From positions 13,415-20,821 of the forward strand of contig DHJN01000220.1 of NCBI GenBank assembly GCA_002404345.1: 7,407 nucleotides of DNA, read 5' to 3'. A program made the translations under genes and the position numbers. This stretch comes from Actinobacteria bacterium UBA4719. GTDB lineage: Bacteria > Actinomycetota > Actinomycetes > Actinomycetales > Dermatophilaceae. The notes under the pieces are model-generated. The model was not told the origin of the DNA. It saw nothing but the letters and a program-made list of their open reading frames with translations, and did no database searches. Positions 1-6,578 of the stretch are shown one piece after another. Each line of letters starts with the position of its first letter. Within the stretch, counting starts at the first letter, position 1.

Positions 1-1058
1 GTTGTCAGGGGCGGCGGGGGCTGGGCCACCGACGGGACCGCCCGCGGCTCAACGGCCACCGGCGGGCGTCGCAAGAACCAGGTCGCACCGACCCCGAACG
101 CCACAGCCACCAGGAGGGCCGCACCGCCAATGACCAGCGGGTCCCGGTGTCGCTTCCTGGTCGGCTTGGCTACCAGAGCCGAGGCAGACGCCGCGGCGAC
201 ACGAATTCGGCGGGTGATCTCAGCTGCCGGGTCAGACACCGACGCCGGGTCAGACACCGATGCCAGGTCAGACACCGATGCCAGGTCAGACACCGTCGCC
301 AGGGCGACCGGCTCTGCCGGCGCAGCGTCGAAGACCTCGACCGCGGCTGCGCCGGCAGAGGGCCGCACTGCCGGGTCGGATGAGAGGCAGGAGGTGAGGA
401 CCTTGACCAGCGCTGCCGGTGTTTCAGGCCTCAGGGTGGTCAAGGACGGACGTGAGGCCGCAGGCGCCGGCGCGGCACCAGCGAGGCAGAACCAACCGAG
501 CGCCGCCATGGCATAGACGTCGGAGGCCGGCGAGGGCGCAGCGCCACCGAGGAGCTCCGGCGCTACGAAACCCGAGGTCCCACCGAGCTGGCCGGTGGGC
601 TGTCCCACCAGACGAGCCACCCCGAGGTCGCCGATCAGAGGCCTGCCGTCGGCGCTGAACAGGACGTTTCCCGGCGCCAGGTCCCCGTGTATGACGCCGG
701 CGGCGTGCAGATCGGCCAGCGCCCCGAGCAGCGGTGCCAGGATCGTGATGGTCTCGCCGTGAGTCAGCTGCCCCCGGACACCCAGAACGTGAGCCAGGCT
801 GCCACCGGTGAGCTGATCGACGACCAGGGCGAGGGTGCCGTCAGCCAGGGCGATGGCACCGTGCTGACGGACCACATGCTCGCTGTCGACTCGCACAAGC
901 ACGGCCATCTGTTGATCCGCCTGCACCTGCGCCCCGGTCACGTCACTCACCGCAACGACCTTAAGAACGACAGGGTGATCGTCGAGGCTGCGCACCGCAA
1001 CCCACGCAGAGCCGGTCGCGCTCGAGCCCAGCTCGCCCCTGATGATGAAACCCGGCAC
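1..1058 (-). CDS. Atypical Ser/Thr protein kinase-like membrane protein (3' end outside the window)
   Basis: The frame is open to the left edge, giving 352 codons plus 2 nt. Residues about 5-245 resemble a Hanks-type kinase: the ATP-binding lysine (VVLK, K33), the catalytic loop HGDLAPGN (124-131; D126, N131), a DLG in place of DFG (144-146), and GFVAPE (163-168). Oddities are a glycine loop reduced to GELGSSATGS, Ala128 where HRDxKxxN kinases have Lys, and no clear alphaC glutamate. A four-fold LAxVSD-type hexapeptide follows (253-276), then a basic stretch and one membrane helix (about 308-329), then a Pro-rich tail, so the kinase domain should be cytosolic and membrane-anchored. HGD-type kinases of this kind are known from Actinobacteria as I recall. 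Activity is uncertain and it could be a pseudokinase. The start is tentative: GTG 1058 has GGAG 9 nt upstream and begins just before the kinase fold. GTG 1184 would add 42 residues of less gene-like codons. Confidence 0.82.
   Translation of the reverse strand, partial: MPGFIIRGELGSSATGSAWVAVRSLDDHPVVLKVVAVSDVTGAQVQADQQMAVLVRVDSEHVVRQHGAIALADGTLALVVDQLTGGSLAHVLGVRGQLTHGETITILAPLLGALADLHAAGVIHGDLAPGNVLFSADGRPLIGDLGVARLVGQPTGQLGGTSGFVAPELLGGAAPSPASDVYAMAALGWFCLAGAAPAPAASRPSLTTLRPETPAALVKVLTSCLSSDPAVRPSAGAAAVEVFDAAPAEPVALATVSDLASVSDLASVSDPASVSDPAAEITRRIRVAAASASALVAKPTRKRHRDPLVIGGAALLVAVAFGVGATWFLRRPPVAVEPRAVPSVAQPPPPLT
231..302. repeat. 18-bp tandem repeat, 4 copies, inside the kinase gene
   Basis: Four head-to-tail units start at 231, 249, 267 and 285, each beginning GTCAGACACCG. 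The two middle units are identical and the outer ones differ at one to three positions. Because 18 is a multiple of 3, copy-number change keeps the frame. On the minus strand the units encode LATVSD, LASVSD, LASVSD and PASVSD, forming a Ser/Asp-rich linker between the kinase domain and the membrane helix. Confidence 0.95.
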
Positions 1059-1332
1059 GAGCGGCTGCTCCGCGATGGCTCCCCCTATTCCTTCGACATG
1101 ACTTCCGACGCAGCAACGATCCTGGTAACGTCCGGCGGCTACCGGGACCACGACCGGGTGCGCTTTCCCGCTGACCTGCCCCACTATGCCGTGGATCGCT
1201 CCGGTGCCTCCGCAGTTGTCCCCAGGGTGCACGTGAGCATCGCTTCGGTGACGACCCGCCGTTCCAGCTGGACAGATCCGAGGCCGGCGGACTGTCCCGG
1301 AAGCGAGCTGGTCGTCGCGGCCAGCGCTCAGC
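1059..1332. other. Gap between the oxidoreductase and kinase genes, no confident gene
   Basis: About 270 bp lie between the oxidoreductase stop and the most plausible kinase start. The kinase frame stays open upstream through this stretch and into the oxidoreductase gene, where an in-frame ATG occurs at about 1426. However, the implied peptide is rich in His, Arg, Gly and Cys, has poor third-position GC, and does not look like kinase N-terminal sequence. I see no convincing -35/-10 pair for the kinase. The kinase promoter probably lies here, since a hairpin separates it from the upstream gene. Confidence 0.4.
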
Positions 1333-1344
1333 TCAGCGCTGGCC
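1319..1344 (-). terminator. GC-rich hairpin over the oxidoreductase stop codon
   Basis: A perfect 10-bp inverted repeat, GGCCAGCGCT / AGCGCTGGCC, has a 6-nt loop. The arms are 1319-1328 and 1335-1344, and the oxidoreductase stop (TGA, 1335-1333) sits at the loop boundary. No T-run follows on the minus strand, so it would be a U-less actinobacterial-type terminator or an mRNA 3'-end stabiliser. It separates the transporter/oxidoreductase pair from the kinase gene. Confidence 0.5.
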
Positions 1345-2406
1345 CGGCGTCCGGACCTGCTCCACCGTTCCGTGTGCGGCGCTGGTTCGAGCCGTATCGA
1401 TGACCGCGAGCGTGTGCACCGCGTCATACGGGTCGACGGGCATGGCGGCCTGAGGATCCTGTGTGGCAAGTGCTCGCGTGACCTGGCGATAGAAGTCGAC
1501 CTGTCCGGCTGACGGTCGGGTCACCGGTGTGCGCTGCTCCCCGGCGTAGATCCACCCGCACTGCCCCGCGTCGGCGTGGGCCAGGTCGGGATAGATGTCC
1601 GCGCCGTCGTCCTCGAACTGGTTGAGCAAGAAGGCACCTCTTCGTCCCAGGATCCGCACCCGCGGTCCGGGAGCGGCGGAGACGGACGTCGCGCCCAGGT
1701 GCGACACCACCCCGGATGCATGCCGGCAGGCAAGAAAGGCATCGTCCTCCGCGACCGTGGTGCGGGCTGCGACCTCGGCATAGACCGTGTCAACCGGCCC
1801 GAACAGGTCGACCGCCGCGTCGACCATGTGGGTGAGCAGATCGAGCAGGATGCCGCCGCCGTCAGCCGCCGAGGCGTTCTCACGCCAGCGGTCCTTGGGC
1901 GTGGGACGCCAACGTTCCCAACGGAACTCGTGACGGAACACCTCACCCAGCAGACCGGATCGCACCGTCTCTCGAGCGGCCACATGCTCAGCGTCGAATC
2001 GGCGGTTCTGGAACACCGTCAGAGCCACACCCGCCGCACGGGCTGCGTCGACGACCCCCAACGCCTTGATGGCATCCGTGGCCAGCGGCTTGTCAACCAC
2101 TACTGCGATCCCCGCATCAAGGCATTGCCGGGCCTGACCGGCGTGCCGACCGCTCGGAGTGGCAAGCACGATGAGATCCAAACCCACCACCCCCAGCAGT
2201 GCGTCAAGGTCGGGGACCACCGCCGCGCCTGGCACGTCCATACGGACCTGCTCGGCGCGTTGCGGATCGGCGGTCGAGACCGCGGCAATCGTCATACCGG
2301 CCTGTTGCAGAAGTGGGGCATGGAGGCCCCGGCCTGCCGAACCGAACCCGGCCAAACCCACGGTGGTCATGGGCACAGTGGTCACAGGCACGTCACGCCG
2401 GGTCAC
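1333..2406 (-). CDS. Gfo/Idh/MocA-family NAD(P)-dependent oxidoreductase
   Basis: This 357-residue protein has the usual family length and layout. An N-terminal Rossmann fold carries GLAGFGSAG (GxGxxG at 20-25), followed by LATPSGRHA (81-89) and VVVDKPLAT (102-110), in which K106 is the family's EKP-type lysine. The C-terminal alpha/beta domain has GGGILLDLLTH (183-193), with H193 at the usual catalytic histidine position. The family oxidises or reduces sugars, inositols and related polyols; the substrate cannot be read from sequence. The start is either GTG 2406, which overlaps the transporter gene by 14 bp, or ATG 2370 (residue 13), which begins MTTVGLAGFG and matches the usual N-terminus. 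Neither has a good Shine-Dalgarno, so translation is probably coupled to the transporter gene. Any functional link to the transporter is inference. Confidence 0.9.
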   Translation of the reverse strand: MTRRDVPVTTVPMTTVGLAGFGSAGRGLHAPLLQQAGMTIAAVSTADPQRAEQVRMDVPGAAVVPDLDALLGVVGLDLIVLATPSGRHAGQARQCLDAGIAVVVDKPLATDAIKALGVVDAARAAGVALTVFQNRRFDAEHVAARETVRSGLLGEVFRHEFRWERWRPTPKDRWRENASAADGGGILLDLLTHMVDAAVDLFGPVDTVYAEVAARTTVAEDDAFLACRHASGVVSHLGATSVSAAPGPRVRILGRRGAFLLNQFEDDGADIYPDLAHADAGQCGWIYAGEQRTPVTRPSAGQVDFYRQVTRALATQDPQAAMPVDPYDAVHTLAVIDTARTSAAHGTVEQVRTPGQR

Positions 2407-4600
2407 CGGCTAACGGCGGTATCTGCCTGCCGAGCTTGCTGGGCCACCAGATATGTCCGCCGACGTCATGGGCGAATGCGGGGACCAACAAGGAGCGGAC
2501 GACCAGGGTGTCCAGCAACACGCCGAAGGCGACGATGAAGGCGATCTGGACGAGGAAGACGATCGGGATGACCGACAACGCCGAGAACGTCGATGCGAGA
2601 ACGGCGCCCGCGCTCGTGATGACCCCACCCGTCACCGCCAGCCCGACCAGGATTCCCGGCCTGGTGCCGCGCTCAGCTGCCTCCTCGCGGACCCGGGTCA
2701 TCAGGAAGATCGAGTAGTCGATGCCCAGCGCTACGAGGAAGACGAAGGCATAGAGCGGAGTCGACGGGTCGGACCCGGGGAAGCGAAAGACGTGGTTGAA
2801 CACGACCGCCGCCACGCCAACGGTTGCCGCGAACGAGATGACGTTTGCGACGACGAGGATCACGGGGGCAACGAATGAGCGAAGCAACAACATCAGTACG
2901 ACGAACACCACGGCCAGGATCGCCGGGATGATGACCCGGAGATCCCGCTGGCTGGCGTGCCTCACATCGAGGTTGATGGCGGTGCTACCTCCGACGAGAA
3001 CATCTGGACCGACCCGGTCGAGATCTCCGCGCAGCCGCTCGACCACGACCTCGGCAGCCGGGCTGTCCGCCGCAGCGGTCAATGTCGCCTGGACGACGAC
3101 GTTGCCGTCGACGACCTTAGCCGGCACCCGGGGCGTCAGCCCCAGGAAGGCCGAGGCGACACCGTCAACGGATCTGACCTCGGAAAGTGCCTGGTCGGCC
3201 TTGGCTCGGGGAGCGATGATCTGCACCGGCGAGCCCGAGCCCGCGGGGAAGTGCCTGGCCAGGACCTCCTGGCCGGTGACGGACTCGACCTTGTTCAGAA
3301 AGAGCTGCGACTGGGTGATCCCCTCGGCCTTCAGGGTCGGGGCGAACGCAGCGCAGGTGAGCAGGGCCGCCAGCGTCAACACCCAGGTGCGACGCGGGTG
3401 ACGACCGACCACGCCCGCGACGTGACCCCAGATGCCGCGGCGCCCGACGGAGTCCTCGGCGTGGACGTGGTCAACCCTGGGGATGATCGGCCAGAAGATG
3501 CGTCGCCCGAACAACAGCAGGACTGCTGGCAGGAAGGTGAGCGAGGCAACCAGTGCCCCGGTAATGCCCAGCGCCCCGATGGGCCCCAGTCCGCGGGTGT
3601 TGCCCAGCTGGGACAGCAGCAGACAGAGCAGACCGAGGATGACGGTGGCCGCACTCGCGGCGATGGGCTCGACCGCAGCCCGCCACGCCACCACCATCGC
3701 CACCCACTTGCTCGGGTGGTCGTGTAGCTCCTCGCGATAACGGGAGACCAGGAGCAGCGAGTAGTCCGTGGACGCTCCGACGACCAGGATCGACAGGATT
3801 CCCTGGCTCTGGCCGTTCAGCCCGAGGGTGCCGTTCTTGGCCAGTGGGTAGATCACCATGGCGGCGACGGCCAGCCCGAAGATCGCGGTCATGAGCACTG
3901 TGACGGGCAGGATCGGGCTGCGATAAACCACCAGGAGGATGAGGAACACGACGCCGAGAGCGACGAACAGCAGGATGCCGTCGGTGCCGCCGAACGCGGT
4001 CACGAAGTCGGCCAGAACTCCGCCAGGACCGGTGATGTAGACGACAAGCCCTTGCGGCGTAAGCGTTTTGGCCGCCGAGGCCCGCAGCGCCTTAGCCCCC
4101 TCGAACAGCGGACTGGACGTGCCGATCGTCTGGGCAGCCTTCTTCCCGTCGAGCAGCACCGGCACCAGAAGTGCCTTGCCGTCCTGGCTCGGTACGGCTG
4201 TCGTCGGGGGTTGGGCGAGGTAAGGACCCAGGGAGTAGCCCTTGACCTCAAAGGGCAGGGACGGAATACCGGCGATGAAGTCCTTGGCTGCACCCGAGTC
4301 CGAGGGCCTCAGGCCCGTCGCACGCTCGATCACCACGAAGTACGGCAGTGCGTCGGTCGAGCTGAACTTCGCCGCGAGCCTGCCGACCTCGGTCGACTCG
4401 GCGGACTTGGGCAGGAATGACGCGTTGTCGTTCTTCTGCACCTCGGACAGCCGACCGACCAGGGGACCACCCACTCCGGCAAGTCCGAACCACACGAGGA
4501 GCACCGCAACCACGACGAGCAGGCGGATCACCCTCGTGCGTCCACGGGACGTGGAACGCTCGGCGACCTCCTGCTCGGGTGTGATGTCGTGACGGCTCAT
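2393..4600 (-). CDS. MMPL-family RND transporter
   Basis: This 735-residue inner-membrane protein has the duplicated RND layout: TM1 (about 24-43), a large extracytoplasmic loop (about 45-205), TM2-TM6 (207-364), TM7 (404-421), a second loop (about 422-553), and TM8-TM12 (555-705). The proton-relay Asp-Tyr pairs are present in TM4 (VVGASTDYSLLLVSRYREE, D279/Y280) and TM10 (LVALGIDYSIFLMTRVREE, D628/Y629), equivalent to those of MmpL3, so it should be a proton-driven exporter. It is shorter than typical mycobacterial MmpL proteins and closer to the Streptomyces drug or metabolite exporter type. The substrate (lipid, drug or antibiotic) cannot be told. Start ATG 4600 is preceded by GGGGAG with 8-nt spacing. 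It is divergent from lipB. Confidence 0.95.
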   Translation of the reverse strand: MSRHDITPEQEVAERSTSRGRTRVIRLLVVVAVLLVWFGLAGVGGPLVGRLSEVQKNDNASFLPKSAESTEVGRLAAKFSSTDALPYFVVIERATGLRPSDSGAAKDFIAGIPSLPFEVKGYSLGPYLAQPPTTAVPSQDGKALLVPVLLDGKKAAQTIGTSSPLFEGAKALRASAAKTLTPQGLVVYITGPGGVLADFVTAFGGTDGILLFVALGVVFLILLVVYRSPILPVTVLMTAIFGLAVAAMVIYPLAKNGTLGLNGQSQGILSILVVGASTDYSLLLVSRYREELHDHPSKWVAMVVAWRAAVEPIAASAATVILGLLCLLLSQLGNTRGLGPIGALGITGALVASLTFLPAVLLLFGRRIFWPIIPRVDHVHAEDSVGRRGIWGHVAGVVGRHPRRTWVLTLAALLTCAAFAPTLKAEGITQSQLFLNKVESVTGQEVLARHFPAGSGSPVQIIAPRAKADQALSEVRSVDGVASAFLGLTPRVPAKVVDGNVVVQATLTAAADSPAAEVVVERLRGDLDRVGPDVLVGGSTAINLDVRHASQRDLRVIIPAILAVVFVVLMLLLRSFVAPVILVVANVISFAATVGVAAVVFNHVFRFPGSDPSTPLYAFVFLVALGIDYSIFLMTRVREEAAERGTRPGILVGLAVTGGVITSAGAVLASTFSALSVIPIVFLVQIAFIVAFGVLLDTLVVRSLLVPAFAHDVGGHIWWPSKLGRQIPPLAGDPA

Positions 4601-4608
4601 CTGATCTG

Positions 4609-4614
4609 CTCCCC
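4609..4614 (-). promoter_or_regulatory. Ribosome binding site of the MMPL transporter
   Basis: GGGGAG on the minus strand lies 8 nt before the ATG at 4600 and supports this start. It also shows that the transporter mRNA has a leader, in contrast to the divergent lipB, which lacks a Shine-Dalgarno. Confidence 0.75.
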
Positions 4615-4633
4615 GGCTCGCCTCTCAGCGGTT

Positions 4634-4658
4634 TCGCCAACCCGTGTCTCGCCAACCC
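4634..4658. repeat. Direct repeat pair in the transporter/lipB divergent region
   Basis: TCGCCAACCC occurs at 4634-4643 and again at 4649-4658, a 15-bp period, which reads as two GGGTTGGCGA boxes on the transporter strand. Being spaced at about one and a half helical turns between divergent genes, it could be an operator, but no regulator gene is visible in the window. Confidence 0.5.
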
Positions 4659-4660
4659 AT

Positions 4661-4679
4661 AGACAAGCATGTCGTGTCT
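4661..4679. promoter_or_regulatory. Inverted repeat upstream of lipB, possible operator
   Basis: AGACA-N9-TGTCT spans 4661-4679 and contains a nested GACA-N4-TGTC (4662-4673). It lies just upstream of the proposed lipB -10 box and over its expected -35 region, a position suited to repression. The arms are short, so chance is possible. Confidence 0.3.
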
Positions 4680-4685
4680 CCCACG

Positions 4686-4691
4686 TACTCT
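4686..4691 (+). promoter_or_regulatory. lipB -10 box, leaderless transcript
   Basis: TACTCT fits the actinobacterial TANNNT -10 pattern and ends 6 nt before the lipB ATG at 4698, so transcription would begin at or next to the start codon. No Shine-Dalgarno precedes that ATG, as expected for a leaderless mRNA. A TTGACA-like TAGACA (4660-4665) is a possible but over-spaced (20 bp) -35. Confidence 0.6.
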
Positions 4692-4697
4692 GGCGAC

Positions 4698-5327
4698 ATG
4701 CGATTCGAACACTTGGGTTTTGCACCGGACTACGTCGACTACATGGCTGCGTGGGACCGGCAGCGCGAGCTTCATGCCGCTGTTGTCGCCGGCGACGAGC
4801 CGGACACCGTCCTGCTGCTCGAGCACGCCGCCGTCTACACCGCGGGCAAGCGGACCGAGCCTCTTGAACGCCCCTTTGACGGCACCCCGGTCATCGACGT
4901 CGACCGGGGCGGCAAGATCACCTGGCACGGCCCTGGCCAGCTGGTGGGCTACCCCATCGTCCAGCTGTCTTCGCCGGTTGACGTCGTCGCCCACGTGCGC
5001 CGCCTCGAGGACATGATGATCCGGGTCTGTGCAGACCTCGAGGTCACCGCCCGGCGCATCGAGGGACGCAGCGGAGTGTGGATCCAGGCCGACGAGGCGG
5101 GGCCCGACCGCAAGATCGGCGCCATCGGCATCCGGGTGAGCCAGAACGTCACCATGCACGGGTTCGCACTCAACTGCTGCTGTGACCTGTCCTGGGCCCA
5201 GGTGATCGTGCCCTGCGGCATCGCGGACGCCGGCGTCACCACGCTCAGCAAGGAGCTGGGGCGCGAGGTCCCGGTTCACGAGGTGCTCCCCTACGCTGAG
5301 AAGCACCTCAGCGACATCCTGGGCTGA
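4698..5327 (+). CDS. lipB: LipB, lipoyl(octanoyl) transferase
   Basis: LipB moves an octanoyl group from octanoyl-ACP to a specific lysine of lipoyl domains (pyruvate and oxoglutarate dehydrogenase E2 subunits, GcvH) in the cytosol, the first step of de novo lipoate assembly. The 209-residue protein carries the family signature [18 protein letters not shown] (70-87), the catalytic lysine in [10 protein letters not shown] (K139) and the acyl-accepting cysteine in VPCGI (C173). The downstream gene encodes LipA, the next enzyme. An in-frame start at 4644 would add 18 residues, but ATG 4698 is preferred: it gives the usual N-terminus and sits 6 nt after a TANNNT box. All key catalytic residues are intact. 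Confidence 0.97.
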   Translation: MRFEHLGFAPDYVDYMAAWDRQRELHAAVVAGDEPDTVLLLEHAAVYTAGKRTEPLERPFDGTPVIDVDRGGKITWHGPGQLVGYPIVQLSSPVDVVAHVRRLEDMMIRVCADLEVTARRIEGRSGVWIQADEAGPDRKIGAIGIRVSQNVTMHGFALNCCCDLSWAQVIVPCGIADAGVTTLSKELGREVPVHEVLPYAEKHLSDILG

Positions 5328-5333
5328 CCGCAC

Positions 5334-5366
5334 GCGAGCAGGTGCGAGCCGGTGCGAGTAGCAGGT
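5334..5366. repeat. Short degenerate 10-bp tandem repeat after lipB
   Basis: GCGAGCAGGT (5334), GCGAGCCGGT (5344) and the longer variant GCGAGTAGCAGGT (5354) follow each other just after the lipB stop. The array is short, imperfect and without obvious function; it may be replication slippage. Confidence 0.5.
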
Positions 5367-5424
5367 GCCGTATGCCGTCTGGCCGCGTCCGCGGGACGCT
5401 CATCACGGCGTACCCTTGAAGCCT

Positions 5425-5450
5425 GCCCCCGGTTGATCTCAGCCCGGGGC
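5425..5450 (+). terminator. GC hairpin between lipB and lipA
   Basis: GCCCCCGG (5425-5432) and CCCGGGGC (5443-5450) can pair as 5 bp, one C-C mismatch, then 2 bp around a 10-nt loop. AACCTCTTGTTT follows, a weakly T-rich tail. It could terminate lipB transcription. If lipA is transcribed from just upstream, it would instead be a structured element in the lipA leader. Confidence 0.4.
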
Positions 5451-5456
5451 AACCTC

Positions 5457-5519
5457 TTGTTTCACGAACGTTCTTGCTTCACGAACGTTCTTGTTTCACG
5501 AACGTTCTGTTTCACGAAC
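5457..5519. repeat. 17-bp tandem array with GAACGTTC palindromes upstream of lipA
   Basis: Units are 5457-5473 (TTGTTTCACGAACGTTC), 5474-5490 (one T-to-C change), 5491-5507 (identical to the first) and a partial fourth, 5508-5519, which lacks one T and ends before the palindrome is complete. Each full unit ends in the perfect 8-bp palindrome GAACGTTC (5466, 5483, 5500), spaced 17 bp apart. The array is AT-richer than its surroundings and ends 6 bp before the lipA ribosome binding site, so it lies in the promoter or leader. A multi-site operator is one reading. Confidence 0.95.
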
Positions 5520-5525
5520 ATGGCA

Positions 5526-5531
5526 AGGGAG
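5526..5531 (+). promoter_or_regulatory. lipA ribosome binding site
   Basis: AGGGAG lies 5 nt before GTG 5537. It decides the lipA start against the in-frame TTG at 5474, which would place the repeat array inside the protein. Confidence 0.8.
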
Positions 5532-5536
5532 CCTTT

Positions 5537-6562
5537 GTGAGCGTCGCACCTGATGGTCGCCGCATGCTGCGCGTCGAAGCCCGCAACGCCGAGACGCCTA
5601 TTGAGCGCAAGCCGGAGTGGATCCGCACCACCGCCAGGATGGGGCCGGAATACACCAAGCTGAGCTCGATGGTGAAGACCGAGGGTCTGCACACGGTGTG
5701 TCAGGAGGCTGCGTGCCCCAACATCTTCGAGTGCTGGGAAGACAAGGAAGCCACCTTCCTGATCGGCGGTGAGCAATGCACCCGACGCTGCGACTTCTGC
5801 CAGATCGATACCGGCAAGCCTGAGGACCTCGACCGTGACGAGCCCCGCCGGGTAGCCGAGTCGGTCCAGCAGATGGGCCTGCGCTACGCCACCATCACCG
5901 GTGTCGCTCGCGACGACCTCGAGGACGGCGGGGCCTGGCTCTACGCCGAGACGATCCGCATGGTGCACCAGCTCAACCCGGGCACCGGCGTAGAGATCCT
6001 GGTCCCCGACTTCAACGGCGTCCCAGAGCTCGTCGATCAGGTCCTGGAAGCCAAGCCCGAGGTCTTCGCGCACAACGTCGAGACGGTCCCTCGCCTGTTC
6101 AAGCGGATCCGTCCGGCGTTCCACTACGAGCGCTCGCTTGAGGTCATCACGATGGGCCGCGACGCCGGTCTGGTGACCAAGTCCAACCTGATCCTGGGCA
6201 TGGGCGAGGAGGAGCACGAGATCGAACAGGCCCTGCACGATCTGCACGACGCCGGCACCGACCTCATCACGATCACGCAGTATCTCCGGCCCTCACCGCG
6301 CCATCACCCGATCGATCGGTGGGTCACGCCGGAGGAGTTCGTCCGGTGGTCCGACCTGGCGCAGGAGATCGGCTACAAGGGCGTCATGAGTGGGCCGCTG
6401 GTGCGTTCGTCCTACCGCGCGGGTCGCCTCTGGGCCCAGGCCATGAAGCGCTGGGGCCGTCCCGTGCCCAAGCAGCTGTCCCACCTCGTCGCGGCCGCAT
6501 ACAGCCCGGCCCGCCAGGAGGCCGCTTCGCTGCTCGAGCGCCGCCTCTCCGACGTCTCCTGA
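5537..6562 (+). CDS. lipA: LipA, lipoyl synthase (radical SAM)
   Basis: LipA inserts sulfur at C6 and C8 of the protein-bound octanoyl chain made by LipB, giving the lipoyl cofactor, using two [4Fe-4S] clusters and S-adenosylmethionine. From GTG 5537 the protein is 341 residues. The auxiliary-cluster motif CX4CX5C is C55/C60/C66 ([16 protein letters not shown]), the radical SAM motif CX3CX2C is C81/C85/C88 (CTRRCDFC), and the C-terminal RSSY motif is 290-293; all are intact. The start is chosen for its AGGGAG ribosome binding site and because [17 protein letters not shown] aligns with the M. tuberculosis LipA N-terminus as I recall it. Starting at TTG 5474 would add 21 residues translated from the repeat array. 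The 209-bp gap from lipB suggests that lipA has its own promoter or leader control. Confidence 0.97.
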   Translation: MSVAPDGRRMLRVEARNAETPIERKPEWIRTTARMGPEYTKLSSMVKTEGLHTVCQEAACPNIFECWEDKEATFLIGGEQCTRRCDFCQIDTGKPEDLDRDEPRRVAESVQQMGLRYATITGVARDDLEDGGAWLYAETIRMVHQLNPGTGVEILVPDFNGVPELVDQVLEAKPEVFAHNVETVPRLFKRIRPAFHYERSLEVITMGRDAGLVTKSNLILGMGEEEHEIEQALHDLHDAGTDLITITQYLRPSPRHHPIDRWVTPEEFVRWSDLAQEIGYKGVMSGPLVRSSYRAGRLWAQAMKRWGRPVPKQLSHLVAAAYSPARQEAASLLERRLSDVS

Positions 6563-6565
6563 AGG

Positions 6566-6571
6566 TAGTCT
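6566..6571 (+). promoter_or_regulatory. -10 box for the DUF4191 gene, leaderless transcript
   Basis: TAGTCT (TANNNT) lies immediately after the lipA stop and ends 7 nt before ATG 6579, the layout of an actinobacterial leaderless promoter. A GAAGG at 6561-6565 is 13 nt from the ATG, rather far for a Shine-Dalgarno. Read-through from lipA is also likely because the genes are only 16 bp apart. Confidence 0.5.
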
Positions 6572-6578
6572 GATCCCT

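Noticed and set aside
231..302. Plus-strand reading of the 18-bp repeats as a repeat protein
   Set aside because: The kinase on the minus strand accounts for these bases, and the flanking plus-strand translation is not protein-like.
687..1403. Plus-strand ORF (238 codons) opposite the kinase gene
   Set aside because: The minus strand carries recognisable kinase motifs (HGDLAPGN, DLG, APE), while the plus-strand translation shows nothing recognisable.
1576..2538. Plus-strand ORF (320 codons) opposite the oxidoreductase gene
   Set aside because: It is antisense to a clear Gfo/Idh/MocA gene, has a low-complexity Arg/Gly/His-rich translation, and shows no domain.
4248..5333. Long minus-strand ORF (361 codons) opposite lipB and the start of the MMPL gene
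   Set aside because: It lies antisense to lipB, which has intact catalytic motifs, and overlaps the MMPL N-terminus in another frame. Its sequence is Arg/Asp/His-rich, as expected of a high-GC shadow frame.
5457..5519. SOS (LexA) box reading of the GAAC/GTTC motifs upstream of lipA
   Set aside because: The actinobacterial LexA box needs about 4 nt between GAAC and GTTC (CGAAC-N4-GTTCG). Here the half-sites abut with no spacer.
5457..5519. CRISPR array
   Set aside because: The 17-bp units are directly abutted with no unique spacers, and no cas genes are present.
5474..5536. Extended LipA N-terminus starting at TTG 5474
   Set aside because: The extension would be translated from the tandem repeats, has no ribosome binding site, and goes beyond the N-terminus of known LipA proteins, whereas GTG 5537 has AGGGAG 5 nt upstream.
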